A DNA stretch of 14,040 nucleotides from NCBI GenBank assembly GCA_002388885.1, contig DGNI01000022.1, positions 1 through 14,040 of the forward strand. The letters are read 5' to 3'. The position numbers and the translations under genes were made by a program. The stretch is from Parvularculaceae bacterium UBA4496 (GTDB lineage Bacteria > Pseudomonadota > Alphaproteobacteria > Caulobacterales > Parvularculaceae). Positions within the stretch are counted from its first letter, which is position 1. Each line of letters begins with the position of its first letter. Below are positions 6,278-14,040 of this stretch, piece after piece. The notes beneath the pieces are model-generated. The model was not told the origin of the DNA. It did not search any database and saw nothing but the letters and a program-made list of their open reading frames with translations.

Positions 6278-7455
6278 TGGCGGATGTCTCTTATCTTGAC
6301 TGGCCGTTTCTCGAGCCCGGGCACAAACGCCTGGCGCAGGACCTTGATTCATGGGCGAGCGAAAACCTTCCCGCAATCACGGAAGTTCCCGATGCGCATA
6401 AGAATGTTGATGAGACCTGCCGCCGCCTGGTTGGCACCTTAGGCAAAGCCGGCTGGTTACGCTACTGTGTACCCGCCGCTTATGGCGGTGTTCATGATAA
6501 CCTGGATGTCAGATCCCTTTGCCTCATTCGCGAAACGCTCGCCCGTTATTCCGGGCTAGCTGACTTTGCTTTCGCGATGCAAGGCCTTGGTTCAGGCGCC
6601 ATCAGCGTATTTGGTTCCGAACAGCAAAAACAGGATTATCTGCCGGATGTAGGCGCCGGTAAAAAGATCGCCGCATTTGCGCTCTCCGAAGAAAACGCCG
6701 GGTCCGATGTCGCCGCCATGTCCGCGTCGATGGAACGCCACAGCGAGACTTATTGTCTTAATGGCGAAAAGACATGGATATCGAACGGCGGCATTGCCGA
6801 TTTTTATACGCTGTTCGCCAGAACGGGCGAGGCCGCCAAAGATGTAAGCGCAATCATTGTAGACGCCGACGTCTCCGGCTTTTCCGTTTCCGAAAGAATT
6901 GACGTCATAGCGCCCCACCCGCTTGGCCGGTTGCGGTTTGACAATTGTCATGTGCCGGCTTCAAAGCGACTTGGCGCCGAGGGCGAAGGTCTCAAAATCG
7001 CGCTCGCTACTCTCGATATATTCCGCACCACGGTTGGCGCTGCGGCGTTGGGATTTTCAAGACGCGCCCTCGATGAAGCAACGGCGCGCGCAACCCGCCG
7101 GAGAATGTTCGGCTCGACACTTTCCAGTCAGCCGATTGCGCAAGCGATGCTGGCCGAAATGGCTCTGGATGTCGATGCGGCCGCATTGCTGGTGTACCGC
7201 TCGGCCTGGACAAAAGACATTTGCGGAACGCGCGTTACGCGCGAGGCGGCGATGGCGAAGCTCTTTGCAACTGAACGCGCACAAACGGTGATCGATAAAT
7301 CGGTGCAGCTCCTTGGCGGCCTTGGCGTAACAAAAGGCTGCAAGGTTGAAGAACTGTATCGGGAAATAAGAGCGCTCAGAATTTACGAAGGCGCCTCTGA
7401 AGTGCAAAAAATTGTCATTGCTAGGCAACATCTGGAAAGTCAAAAGCCTGAATAA
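6277..7455 (+). CDS. Acyl-CoA dehydrogenase of the 2-aminobenzoyl-CoA cluster
   Basis: The 392-residue FAD enzyme has all parts of the family: N-terminal helical domain (to about 125), middle beta domain with [11 protein letters not shown] and TWISNGG, and C-terminal helical domain with the FAD-contact motif QLLGGLGV and the catalytic base in [16 protein letters not shown], where the Glu after YEGAS fits the usual catalytic position. It would introduce a double bond into a CoA-bound substrate and pass electrons to electron-transfer flavoprotein. In Azoarcus evansii an acyl-CoA dehydrogenase gene is part of the aminobenzoyl-CoA clusters. AAGG in the end of the crotonase gene precedes the ATG, which overlaps the crotonase stop by one base. 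No active-site loss is seen. Confidence 0.92.
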   Translation: MADVSYLDWPFLEPGHKRLAQDLDSWASENLPAITEVPDAHKNVDETCRRLVGTLGKAGWLRYCVPAAYGGVHDNLDVRSLCLIRETLARYSGLADFAFAMQGLGSGAISVFGSEQQKQDYLPDVGAGKKIAAFALSEENAGSDVAAMSASMERHSETYCLNGEKTWISNGGIADFYTLFARTGEAAKDVSAIIVDADVSGFSVSERIDVIAPHPLGRLRFDNCHVPASKRLGAEGEGLKIALATLDIFRTTVGAAALGFSRRALDEATARATRRRMFGSTLSSQPIAQAMLAEMALDVDAAALLVYRSAWTKDICGTRVTREAAMAKLFATERAQTVIDKSVQLLGGLGVTKGCKVEELYREIRALRIYEGASEVQKIVIARQHLESQKPE

Positions 7456-7520
7456 GCGTGTGGCTCGAGAGTGGATAATCAATCGACCGCGACAATTTAT
7501 CGGTGGAGGATATGGTTCAT

Positions 7521-7916
7521 ATGAAACGGATTCTACAACCTCAAGGATGGGCGCGGCCGAGAGGCTACGCAAACGGCATCGCCACCGATGGCGGACTTGT
7601 GTTTACGGCGGGAGTCATCGGCTGGAACAAGGACGAGCAGTTTGAATCCGATGATTTTGTCGATCAGTTCAGACAATCCTTGATGAACACGCTGGCAATC
7701 ATAGGCGAAGCGAACGCAAAGCCAGAAAACATTGTTCGAATGACGTGTTTTGTCACAAGCCGGCGGGAATATCTGGATAATATCGATGGGGTTGGCGCCG
7801 CCTGGAAAGAGATCATGGGCAAGGTCTTTCCCTGCATGTCGGTCATAGAAGTGTCGGGTCTCGTTGAAGAACGCGCGAAAGTTGAAATTGAAACGACAGC
7901 GGTTGTCCGAAGTTAG
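7521..7916 (+). CDS. RidA-family protein lacking the usual carboxylate-binding Arg
   Basis: I chose the ATG at 7521 (131 residues): GGAGGA (7505-7510) is 10 bases upstream, and the N-terminus MKRILQPQGWARPRGYANGI starts as family members do. In-frame GTG 7503 and ATG 7512 would put the Shine-Dalgarno inside or against the start. RidA-family trimers hydrolyse enamine/imine compounds to ketones and ammonia. Family segments are GLVFTAG (25-31), the NIVRMTCFV strand (70-78) and VEIETTAVV (121-129). In canonical RidA a P-A-R-S loop holds the Arg that grips the substrate carboxylate; here it reads FPCMS (103-107), with M106 in that place. Inference: it acts on the enamine of a CoA-thioester intermediate, which has no free carboxylate, and so removes the amino group of aminobenzoate. 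A structural or non-catalytic role is possible. Confidence 0.85.
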   Translation: MKRILQPQGWARPRGYANGIATDGGLVFTAGVIGWNKDEQFESDDFVDQFRQSLMNTLAIIGEANAKPENIVRMTCFVTSRREYLDNIDGVGAAWKEIMGKVFPCMSVIEVSGLVEERAKVEIETTAVVRS

Positions 7917-7929
7917 TTTCTCTGACGGT

Positions 7930-8025
7930 ATGGAACATTGGAGAGTTGATAACCTCCGAATTCGCCGTTTACTGGAGAATGTACGAAACGGCATTGCCGC
8001 ATTCGCAAACCAGCAGGAACAATAG
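7930..8025 (+). CDS. Possible 31-residue small ORF before the monooxygenase gene
   Basis: ATG at 7930 opens a frame of 31 codons ending in TAG at 8023-8025, three bases before the monooxygenase ATG. The product, MEHWRVDNLRIRRLLENVRN followed by GIAAFANQQEQ, is polar with an amphipathic-looking helix. It is in the only sizeable gap of the operon (112 bases). The upstream ribosome-binding sequence is poor. The tight fit suggests translational coupling or a leader role, or a remnant of a lost gene, but chance is a fair explanation. Confidence 0.25.
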   Translation: MEHWRVDNLRIRRLLENVRNGIAAFANQQEQ

Positions 8026-8028
8026 CTC

Positions 8029-10389
8029 ATGAAAATCACCGTAATCGGCGGCGGACCAGGCGGGCTCTATTTTGCGCTTCTGACGAAAAAGCGCATGCCG
8101 AATGCCGACATTACCGTATTCGAACAAAACCAGCCCGACGATACGTTCGGCTTCGGCGTGGTCTTTTCGGATGAAACCCTTGATGAATTTTTCAGCGCTG
8201 ATCCTGAATCATATCAATTGATCAAAAATGATTTCGCTTACTGGTCGGATATCGTCATCAAACATAAAGACGCGCGCACGGTAATCGGCGGCAATGGGTT
8301 CGCAGGCTGCTCGCGTAAAACGCTTCTTAAAATTCTCCATGGCAGGTGCAGGCAAACTGGCGTCAACTTGCAGTTTGGCGAGATCGTCAACGCTGAAGAG
8401 ATCGCTGTACGATTTTCCGATTCTGATCTGATCGTTGCAGCAGATGGCGTAAATAGTCCGGTTCGAGAATATTATAAGGACCGTCTGGGAGCGCGTGTCG
8501 AGTTAACACGCAATAAATTTACCTGGCTCGGTTCAACACGACCGCTTGATGCTTTTACTTTCTTTTTCCGTAAAACCGAGTTCGGACATTATTGCGCACA
8601 CACCTATCAATATGAACCGGGATACTCGACCTGGGTAATCGAAACAACGCCGGAATGTTGGGAAGCTTCGGGCTTTGCGGATATGAGCGAAGATGAAAGC
8701 GCGCGTTACCTGGAAAGCATCTTACAGGATGACCTCGAAGGGCACAAACTCTCTACCAACCGTTCGATTTGGCGTAACTTCCCGAAAGTCACCTGTGAGC
8801 GTTGGAACGTCGATAATATCGTACTTCTTGGAGACAACAAGGCGACTGCTCACTGGTCAATCGGATCGGGTACAAAGCTTGCTATGGAATGCGCAATCTC
8901 GCTGTCCGATAGCGTCGCGATGCACGGAAAAAACCTGAGCGCTGTTTTTGAGAATTACGAGCAAGAACGCCGAACGCCTGTAGAAATTACGCAACATAAT
9001 GCGCAAGTTTCCCTGCGCTGGTTTGAAGATATGCCCTTCCATTGGATGAAAGACCGGTATGCGTTCGCGTTCTCTATCATGTCCCGGGCAAAATCGGTTA
9101 CATGGGATAACCTCGAACTACGCGACCAAACCTTTCTCGAAAAGGCCGAAACTGAATTTTACGAACACTATAAGTCCAAAACGGGCCGTGATTTGCGCGA
9201 AGACCGTCCGACGCCGATGTTTACGCCATTCGATTTGCGCAGCCTTACCATACCCAACCGGGTTGTGATGGCGCCGATGGCGCAGTATTCGGCAATAAAC
9301 GGCGACCTGACAGACTGGCACTTTTCACACTACACCTCCCGCTCAATGGGCGGCGCCGGCCTTATCTTCACCGAAATGACCTGCCCGACACCGGACGCGC
9401 GGATTACGAATGCCTGCACAGGGTTATGGTCTGACGAACAAACCAATCAATGGAAGCGTATTGTTGATTTTGTTCACAGTAATTCGGAATCGAAAATCGC
9501 CTTGCAACTCGGTCATGCAGGCCGGAAAGGGTCGACCAAGACACCGGCTGACGGCATGGACATGCCCATGGATGAAGGCAACTGGCCGATTTTTTCCGCC
9601 TCTCCCATCCCCTACATCGACGGCGTTTCCGAAACGCCGATCGAGTTGACCCGCGAGCAGATGAACCTGGTGCGCGAGAGCTTCGTTGATGCAACAAACC
9701 GGGGCGCCGCCGCCGGTTTCGACATGCTGGAGCTGCACTGCGCTCACGGGTATCTGTTTGCAAGCTACATCTCGCCTTTGACAAATATCCGTAACGATGA
9801 ATATGGCGGTTCTATTCACAACAGGCTGAAATTTCCGCTTGAAGTGTTTTCAGCCATGCGCGCCGTCTGGCCTGACGACAAACCGATGTCCGTGCGCCTG
9901 TCCTGCTCTGACTGGGCGCAAGGCGGTCTGGATCTTGATGACCTGGAAATCGCCTCTAATGCGTTCCGCGAAGCTGGCGTTGACATCATTCATGCATCAT
10001 CAGGCGAAACCGTAAAATGGCAAAAGCCTGTGTTCGGACGTATGTGGCAGACGCCTTTTGCCGAGTTCATAAAGCAAAAAGCGGACATTCCGACAATCGC
10101 AGTCGGTGATATCTCATTGCCCGAGCAAATCAATACAATCATCGCAGCCGAGCGCGCGGACCTTTGCGCTCTTGCTCGGCCGCATTTAAACAATCCATTT
10201 TTCACACGCCATGCAGCGGCTCATTACGGCACGCAAAAAGTCGGCGAGCATTCTCTCGGTTGGCCGCCGCAACTCCGTTCTGGCGAATATCAACTGTATC
10301 GTGACGCAGAACGAGAGAATGAACGAAAGAATGAGTTGGCGGTTAAGGCCCGGCCAAACCGCCGACATTATAGCCAAGCCAGAAAATAA
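8029..10389 (+). CDS. Bifunctional 2-aminobenzoyl-CoA monooxygenase/reductase (salicylyl-CoA 5-hydroxylase-like fusion)
   Basis: The 786-residue protein fuses two flavoenzymes. Residues 1-380 are a single-component aromatic hydroxylase: FAD motif GGGPGG (7-12), FGFGVVFSDET (40-50), DG (139-140) and the second FAD motif VLLGDNKATAHWSIGSG (265-281). Residues 395-740 are an old-yellow-enzyme FMN reductase: MFTPFDLRSLTIPNRVVMAPM (397-417), LGHAGRKGS (494-502), HCAHGYL (570-576), the DEYGGS loop (590-595) and FMN-phosphate region IAVGDI. In Azoarcus evansii such an enzyme hydroxylates 2-aminobenzoyl-CoA at C5 and reduces the ring without cleaving it, using NADH and O2. The neighbouring acyl-CoA dehydrogenase, crotonase, SDR and RidA favour this over the close relative salicylyl-CoA 5-hydroxylase, which cannot be excluded. 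AGGA is 10 bases before the ATG. The last 25 residues are a basic, variable tail. It ends convergent with the molybdenum hydroxylase genes. Confidence 0.9.
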   Translation: MKITVIGGGPGGLYFALLTKKRMPNADITVFEQNQPDDTFGFGVVFSDETLDEFFSADPESYQLIKNDFAYWSDIVIKHKDARTVIGGNGFAGCSRKTLLKILHGRCRQTGVNLQFGEIVNAEEIAVRFSDSDLIVAADGVNSPVREYYKDRLGARVELTRNKFTWLGSTRPLDAFTFFFRKTEFGHYCAHTYQYEPGYSTWVIETTPECWEASGFADMSEDESARYLESILQDDLEGHKLSTNRSIWRNFPKVTCERWNVDNIVLLGDNKATAHWSIGSGTKLAMECAISLSDSVAMHGKNLSAVFENYEQERRTPVEITQHNAQVSLRWFEDMPFHWMKDRYAFAFSIMSRAKSVTWDNLELRDQTFLEKAETEFYEHYKSKTGRDLREDRPTPMFTPFDLRSLTIPNRVVMAPMAQYSAINGDLTDWHFSHYTSRSMGGAGLIFTEMTCPTPDARITNACTGLWSDEQTNQWKRIVDFVHSNSESKIALQLGHAGRKGSTKTPADGMDMPMDEGNWPIFSASPIPYIDGVSETPIELTREQMNLVRESFVDATNRGAAAGFDMLELHCAHGYLFASYISPLTNIRNDEYGGSIHNRLKFPLEVFSAMRAVWPDDKPMSVRLSCSDWAQGGLDLDDLEIASNAFREAGVDIIHASSGETVKWQKPVFGRMWQTPFAEFIKQKADIPTIAVGDISLPEQINTIIAAERADLCALARPHLNNPFFTRHAAAHYGTQKVGEHSLGWPPQLRSGEYQLYRDAERENERKNELAVKARPNRRHYSQARK

Positions 10390-10440
10390 TTTTCCACTCC
10401 GCTTGCACCTGGTCAGAAAATAAAAGTGGATTTCGCAGAC
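10390..10440. other. Convergent spacer, possible weak bidirectional terminator
   Basis: The 51 bases separate the stops of the monooxygenase and the molybdopterin subunit. TCCACT (10393-10398) and AGTGGA (10425-10430) are inverted, with T- and A-rich edges, but the 26-base loop makes a strong terminator unlikely. Confidence 0.25.
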
Positions 10441-12660
10441 CTATACGCTTCGGAAACCTGCACGGATCAGCGGCAACTCACGGACGCGGATACCAGACGC
10501 TGCGAAGATCGCGTTCGTAAGCGCCGGCGCCGCCGGCGGCGTGCCCGGCTCGCCAAGACCGCCGGGCGGAAGATTACTGTCCATGAAAATCACTGGCTGT
10601 ACCGGCGCATTTCGTAATCTGATCATGTCGTAGTCAGGGAAGTTTTGCTGCACTATTTCGCCGTTCTCCAGGGTGATCTCGCCAAAAAATACAGCCGAGA
10701 GCGCAAAAATAAGGGACGAATGAATCTGCGCTTCGGCGGCGCTCGGATTGATCACCTGCCCGCAATCGACGACTGACGTCATCCGGTGAAGGCGCACGCG
10801 CTGGTCGTCATCAATCGTGATTTCTGCGACTTGCCCGACGATCGTTTCAAAACTGTCGACTATGGCGACGCCTTGCGCTGCGCCGGGCGTCCTCGGTCGC
10901 CCCCAGCTTGCTTCGTCGGCGAGCCGCTCTAATACCGCGCGATGCCTTGGGTCAGACTTATGAGCGAGGCGAAAGGCTAGCGGGTCGGCGCCGGCCTTGT
11001 GTGCTAGCTCGTCCATGAAGCTCTCATTGAAAAAACCCATCTGGGTGAAGTCGACGCTGCGCCATGCGCCGACCGGGATCGGGCTTTCATAAGGATGGCG
11101 GGCGATGCGCCTGTTCGGTACGTCGTACTGGAATGCAAACGGCCGTTCCGAATCCGGCATGCCAGCGTCTGAAAAGACATAAGCATGATCAATCGCGCTG
11201 ATCTTACCGTCTTCCACACGGCCGCGCATGCGCGAAACGGTGGCAGGCCGATAAAAGTCGTTGCTCATGTCCTGTTCACGGGACCAGATGAGTTTTACCG
11301 GTGTACCGGTTTCGGCGGCGACGAGTGCGGCCTGGACCACATTGTCGGTACTGGAACGGCGCCCGAACCCGCCGCCGAGATAAGCGTTATGAACGATGAC
11401 ATTGGTCTTTTTCAGACCGAGCGCTGCGGCCGCGTCATCACGCGCTGCTATCGGATTTTGGTGCCCGACCCAAAGCTCGCATTTGCCGTCGCGTACCAAC
11501 GCCGTGCAATTCATCGGCTCCATAGTCGCGTGGGCGAGATAAGGCACGGCGTATTCAACAGATATAGTTTCAGTGGACTGTAACTTCGCTTTCGCGTCGC
11601 CAGCCTTATCCATGACCTGTTCGTGGCGCGTTTCAGTGAGATGTTCGTTATGAAGCGCGCGCAATGCAATGCTTGACAGCGCCAAATCTCCTCCGCTCCA
11701 CGCAATATCAAGTTGTTGAAGGGAATTTGCGGCTTCCCAATAGCTATCGGCGACAACAACCACAGCGTTTCCGAGATTGACGATCTGTTGCGCCGCATTT
11801 GCAGGGTCCACGACAGAAGCAGCGCGCGCGCCATAAACCGGAGCTTGCGCAATTGCGGCGTATTTCATGCCCGGCACGATGATATCCATGCCGAACTTTG
11901 CTTCCCCGGTTACCTTTTCAGGAATGTCGAGGCGGGACTTCGGCGTGCCGACGATTTTGTAGTCTGCAGGTGATTTCATGGCCGGCTTTAGATTTGGTGC
12001 GAACTTCGCCGCGGCGGCCGCGAACGTTCCGAACGGCGCCGATCTGTTCGACGCGTCGTGATAGAGAATGCTGCTCTGCGCCCGTACCGAGTTAATCGGT
12101 ACGTTCCATTCTTTCGCAGCGGCGCGCATTAGCATTTCACGCGCGGCGGCGCCGGCGCGGCGCATGCCGTGATAGCCGGTCAGGCGGATCGCCGTGCTGC
12201 CGCCGGTAATCTGCCCTACGGCGCCTTTGGCGATTTGCAGAAAGGCGAAATCGAGCATCGGATAGGCAAAAGCCGGAATGCGCGCGCCCTCGCCGACAAT
12301 GTAACCGCGGCCAAGGTCGCTATTGATATATTCGTCGGTCGCCGGCGCCTGTTCGATGGAAACGGTTTCCCAATCGGCTTCCATTTCCTCGGCCAGCATT
12401 TGCGCAAGGCCGGTTCCTACGCCCTGCCCCATTTCCGAATGCGGAATAATAACAGTGATCTTGTTGTCGGGCGTAAGCTTCACCCATGTGTTCAGGATCG
12501 TTTCATTGCCATCAGCAACGCTGTCCTGATAAATTTTGAGCCGGTTGGGCGAGAGCGCAAGGCCAAGCGCGACGCCGCCGCCGACAACGCCGGCGGAGGC
12601 AAGAAAGGTTCGCCGCGCGATTTTCCCGATATTACGACCGTTGGTTTTTTCCTCGCTCAT
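10441..12660 (-). CDS. Molybdopterin-binding subunit of a xanthine-oxidase-family hydroxylase (IorB-like)
   Basis: The 739-residue protein has the long domain order of isoquinoline 1-oxidoreductase beta subunits. A Tat-type signal is at the start: R16-R17 in ARRTFLAS followed by a Gly/Ala/Val-rich hydrophobic stretch (21-37), so it is probably exported folded or membrane-anchored on the periplasmic side. Cofactor segments include SEMGQGVGTGL, HATMEPMNC, GGGFGRRSS, VGAWRSV and the active-site Glu in GLGEPG (E704). Such enzymes hydroxylate N-heteroaromatics or oxidise aldehydes with water as oxygen source, using Mo-molybdopterin cytosine dinucleotide. The gene follows the 2Fe-2S subunit with a 3-base gap. 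No FAD subunit is present, as is normal for this two-subunit class; electrons usually go to a cytochrome or azurin-like acceptor, none of which is in the window. Substrate unknown. Confidence 0.9.
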   Translation of the reverse strand: MSEEKTNGRNIGKIARRTFLASAGVVGGGVALGLALSPNRLKIYQDSVADGNETILNTWVKLTPDNKITVIIPHSEMGQGVGTGLAQMLAEEMEADWETVSIEQAPATDEYINSDLGRGYIVGEGARIPAFAYPMLDFAFLQIAKGAVGQITGGSTAIRLTGYHGMRRAGAAAREMLMRAAAKEWNVPINSVRAQSSILYHDASNRSAPFGTFAAAAAKFAPNLKPAMKSPADYKIVGTPKSRLDIPEKVTGEAKFGMDIIVPGMKYAAIAQAPVYGARAASVVDPANAAQQIVNLGNAVVVVADSYWEAANSLQQLDIAWSGGDLALSSIALRALHNEHLTETRHEQVMDKAGDAKAKLQSTETISVEYAVPYLAHATMEPMNCTALVRDGKCELWVGHQNPIAARDDAAAALGLKKTNVIVHNAYLGGGFGRRSSTDNVVQAALVAAETGTPVKLIWSREQDMSNDFYRPATVSRMRGRVEDGKISAIDHAYVFSDAGMPDSERPFAFQYDVPNRRIARHPYESPIPVGAWRSVDFTQMGFFNESFMDELAHKAGADPLAFRLAHKSDPRHRAVLERLADEASWGRPRTPGAAQGVAIVDSFETIVGQVAEITIDDDQRVRLHRMTSVVDCGQVINPSAAEAQIHSSLIFALSAVFFGEITLENGEIVQQNFPDYDMIRLRNAPVQPVIFMDSNLPPGGLGEPGTPPAAPALTNAIFAASGIRVRELPLIRAGFRSV

Positions 12661-12663
12661 GAC

Positions 12664-13131
12664 TTACGCCCCCCGCCGCGCACGCGCTGCGGCGTGGATT
12701 GCCGTTCTGACGCTTTCATATGTGCCGCACCGGCAGATATTCGTGATCGCGTTGTCGATGTCTTCATCGCTCGGCTCAGGGTTTTGATCGAGCAAGGCTT
12801 CGGCCGCCATGACCATCCCGGACTGGCAGTAACCGCATTGCGGCGCCTGATGGTCGATCCAGGCAGCCTGTACTGCAGATAATTTTCCCGACTTTGATGC
12901 AACACCTTCGATGGTTTTAATTTCTGCGCCGTCAACTGCAGCAGCCGGTAGAACGCAGGTGCGCGTTGCAATGCCGTTAATGTGTACGGTACAAGCGCCA
13001 CAGGCAGCGATGCCGCAACCGAATTTTGTTCCGGTCAGTTGCAGCTTTTCTCTCAGCACCCACAGAAGCGGCATATTGGGTGGCGCATCGACGGTCGTCG
13101 CTTCGCCATTCAATGTGAAAGATAGATTCAT
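12664..13131 (-). CDS. 2Fe-2S subunit of the molybdenum hydroxylase (IorA-like)
   Basis: The 155-residue protein has both iron-sulfur domains of the family. The plant-ferredoxin-like N-terminal domain carries C39, C44, C47 and C59 (CGIAACGACTVHINGIATRTC spacing); the C-terminal four-helix domain carries C99, C102, C133 and C135 (CGYCQSG and ICRCGTY). All eight cluster ligands are present and the length is normal. It passes electrons from the Mo centre in the partner subunit to an outside acceptor. AAAAGG lies about 7 bases before the ATG (start at 13131). It has no signal peptide of its own and would be co-exported with the Tat-signal partner. It is the first gene of the two-gene unit, with its promoter in 13132-13309. 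Confidence 0.93.
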   Translation of the reverse strand: MNLSFTLNGEATTVDAPPNMPLLWVLREKLQLTGTKFGCGIAACGACTVHINGIATRTCVLPAAAVDGAEIKTIEGVASKSGKLSAVQAAWIDHQAPQCGYCQSGMVMAAEALLDQNPEPSDEDIDNAITNICRCGTYESVRTAIHAAARARRGA

Positions 13132-13309
13132 GATTCACCTTTTCCCGGAACAGGTCGGCGCGAGTTCAGCGTAAACGGCCATACAACTATAAATCAGTTT
13201 GCATGCTCATGTTACCCAAATAGCAGTTCAGTCGCAGCGATTTGAGCCGGCGGGCCAATAAACCGCCCTTAGAATCGCCGAAAATCAGAAGCTTTCCAAC
13301 GCCCGGTAC
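13132..13309 (-). promoter_or_regulatory. Intergenic region with the likely promoter of the molybdenum hydroxylase genes
   Basis: Reading the - strand toward the 2Fe-2S gene, a TATAGT box (about 13192-13187) is a good -10 candidate some 55 bases before the ATG; the matching -35 is weak, so an activator may be needed. A GCATGC palindrome (13201-13206) lies between the boxes. Nearer the phosphatase gene, GGCGG and CCGCC arms (about 13249-13267) can form a short hairpin without a T-run, a possible weak terminator for the phosphatase gene. Confidence 0.35.
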
Positions 13310-14040
13310 TCAAGACTTTTTCTTTCGTATCCGCCGCCGATTGCGTTGTTTGCGCGCGTTCCGGGCAAGGTCAGCAAGAATACCTTCCCGCAACCCCCTG
13401 TCCGCGACGCGAATCCGGCTCGCGGGCCATTCTTCAAGCAGTGCATCCAGAATTGCACAACCACAGACCACGAGATCAGCGCGCTCTGCTCCGATACACG
13501 GCTCATTTGCGCGCGCTTCGAAGCTCATGGCGCGCAGTTTATCAGTCACCCGGCGCGCATCATCCGCTGTGAGCCAAAGCCCATCGACCTTGTCCCGCCG
13601 ATAGCGCTTAAGACCGAGGTGAACGCCTGCAATCGACGTAACGGTGCCGGAAGTGCCAAGGAGGTGTGCGCCGTCATTCTCGAAGATTTTTTTCATCCCG
13701 GCAGGGTCGCCAAGTTTCGCGATTTCCGACCGTACAGCGGCGACGATCTCTCGATACGATTGCACTGTGAGCTCTCGTCCGCCCCATTTCTCGGAAAGGC
13801 AGACGACGCCAAAGGGTAATGACGCCCACGCATCAATATATGCCGCCTTTTCGTTTTCGCGCGGGCGCACCCATGATATTTCCGTTGATCCGCCGCCAAT
13901 ATCGAAAATCAGACCAGCCGACGCATCCGGATCAATCAACTCCGCGCAACCCGCAACAGCGAGCCGCGCTTCCTCTTCGGTGGAAATGATGTCGAAGGAA
14001 AGGCCCGTCTCAGACTTTACAGTATCAAGAAATGATGCGC
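13310..14040 (-). CDS. Ppx/GppA-family phosphatase, 3' part (start beyond right edge)
   Basis: The frame is open from the right edge to a TGA at 13310-13312, giving about 242 residues in the window. It carries EEEARLAVAGC, then the phosphate-binding glycine loop FDIGGGSTEISW of the ASKHA fold, the LGTSGTVTSIAGVHLGLKRY segment, and the C-terminal DLVVCGCAILDALLEEW and RVADRGLREGIL motifs. A TTG-led start at about 13939 seen by simple ORF calling is not real, since family sequence continues upstream. These enzymes split inorganic polyphosphate or convert pppGpp to ppGpp in the stringent response; which activity applies cannot be told here. The tail ends in a strongly basic stretch (RRRIRKKKS). 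It is likely a conserved housekeeping gene separate from the hydroxylase unit, with a 178-base gap between them. Confidence 0.93.
   Translation of the reverse strand, partial: ASFLDTVKSETGLSFDIISTEEEARLAVAGCAELIDPDASAGLIFDIGGGSTEISWVRPRENEKAAYIDAWASLPFGVVCLSEKWGGRELTVQSYREIVAAVRSEIAKLGDPAGMKKIFENDGAHLLGTSGTVTSIAGVHLGLKRYRRDKVDGLWLTADDARRVTDKLRAMSFEARANEPCIGAERADLVVCGCAILDALLEEWPASRIRVADRGLREGILADLARNARKQRNRRRIRKKKS

Noticed and set aside
7057..7572. 171-residue antisense frame across the acyl-CoA dehydrogenase end
   Set aside because: The + strand gene is full length with its catalytic motif; the antisense frame has low-complexity, Arg/Cys-rich composition typical of shadows.
10520..10550. 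GC-rich near-repetitive stretch (GCCGGCGCCGCC)
   Set aside because: It is inside the molybdopterin subunit gene and simply encodes the Gly/Pro/Ala-rich GTPPAAPA segment next to the catalytic Glu.
12169..12882. 237-residue open frame opposite the molybdenum hydroxylase genes
   Set aside because: It spans the junction of two well-supported antisense genes and shows no family motif.
13310..13939. Phosphatase as a complete 209-residue protein
   Set aside because: Family sequence (EEEARLAVAGC and more) continues in frame to the right edge, so the TTG at 13939 is not the real start.
1..14040. CRISPR array, insertion sequence, toxin-antitoxin pair or known defence system
   Set aside because: No regularly spaced repeats, no transposase or terminal inverted repeats, and no motif of a known toxin or defence enzyme were seen.

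Overview
The window looks like a piece of an alphaproteobacterial chromosome. This is inferred from GC-rich codon use, an initiator-tRNA fragment of proteobacterial type, IorA/IorB-type molybdenum hydroxylase genes and a GppA-family phosphatase; the genus cannot be named from sequence alone. It has two parts joined at about base 3680.

Left part (1-3680): the right-hand end of an integrated genetic element. A tyrosine recombinase (2275-3462, -) reads inward from a 45-base copy of the 3' half of tRNA-fMet (3635-3679), the footprint left when an element inserts into a tRNA gene. Downstream on the same strand are an unrecognised 335-residue protein (start overlaps the integrase stop by 4 bases), a MerR/AlpA-type excisionase-like protein and a winged-helix protein of the phage replication type (again a 4-base overlap). 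The far-left 161 bases hold the end of a convergent ORF. The intact tRNA-fMet and other end of the element should lie left of the window.

Middle part (3947-10389): a MarR regulator (-) diverges from five + strand genes: short-chain dehydrogenase, crotonase-fold hydratase/isomerase, acyl-CoA dehydrogenase, RidA-family protein, and a 786-residue fusion of a flavin monooxygenase with an old-yellow-enzyme reductase. This set matches the aerobic 2-aminobenzoyl-CoA (anthraniloyl-CoA) pathway described in Azoarcus evansii: the fusion hydroxylates and reduces the ring of the CoA thioester, and the other enzymes would carry out beta-oxidation-like steps and loss of the amino group. No CoA ligase lies in the window. 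An 18-base perfect palindrome over the likely -10 box of the dehydrogenase promoter is the best candidate MarR operator. The RidA-like protein lacks the usual substrate-carboxylate-binding Arg, and the crotonase lacks both classical hydratase Glu residues but keeps an Asp.

Right part (10441-14040, all -): a two-gene molybdenum hydroxylase (2Fe-2S subunit then Tat-signal molybdopterin subunit), convergent with the aminobenzoyl-CoA genes, followed by the 3' part of a Ppx/GppA phosphatase gene that runs off the window.

I found no CRISPR array, no insertion sequence, no intact tRNA or rRNA gene and no clear defence system. The most unusual parts are the altered active sites in the aminobenzoyl-CoA cluster, the operator/near-leaderless start in front of it, and the unknown 335-residue gene in the element.
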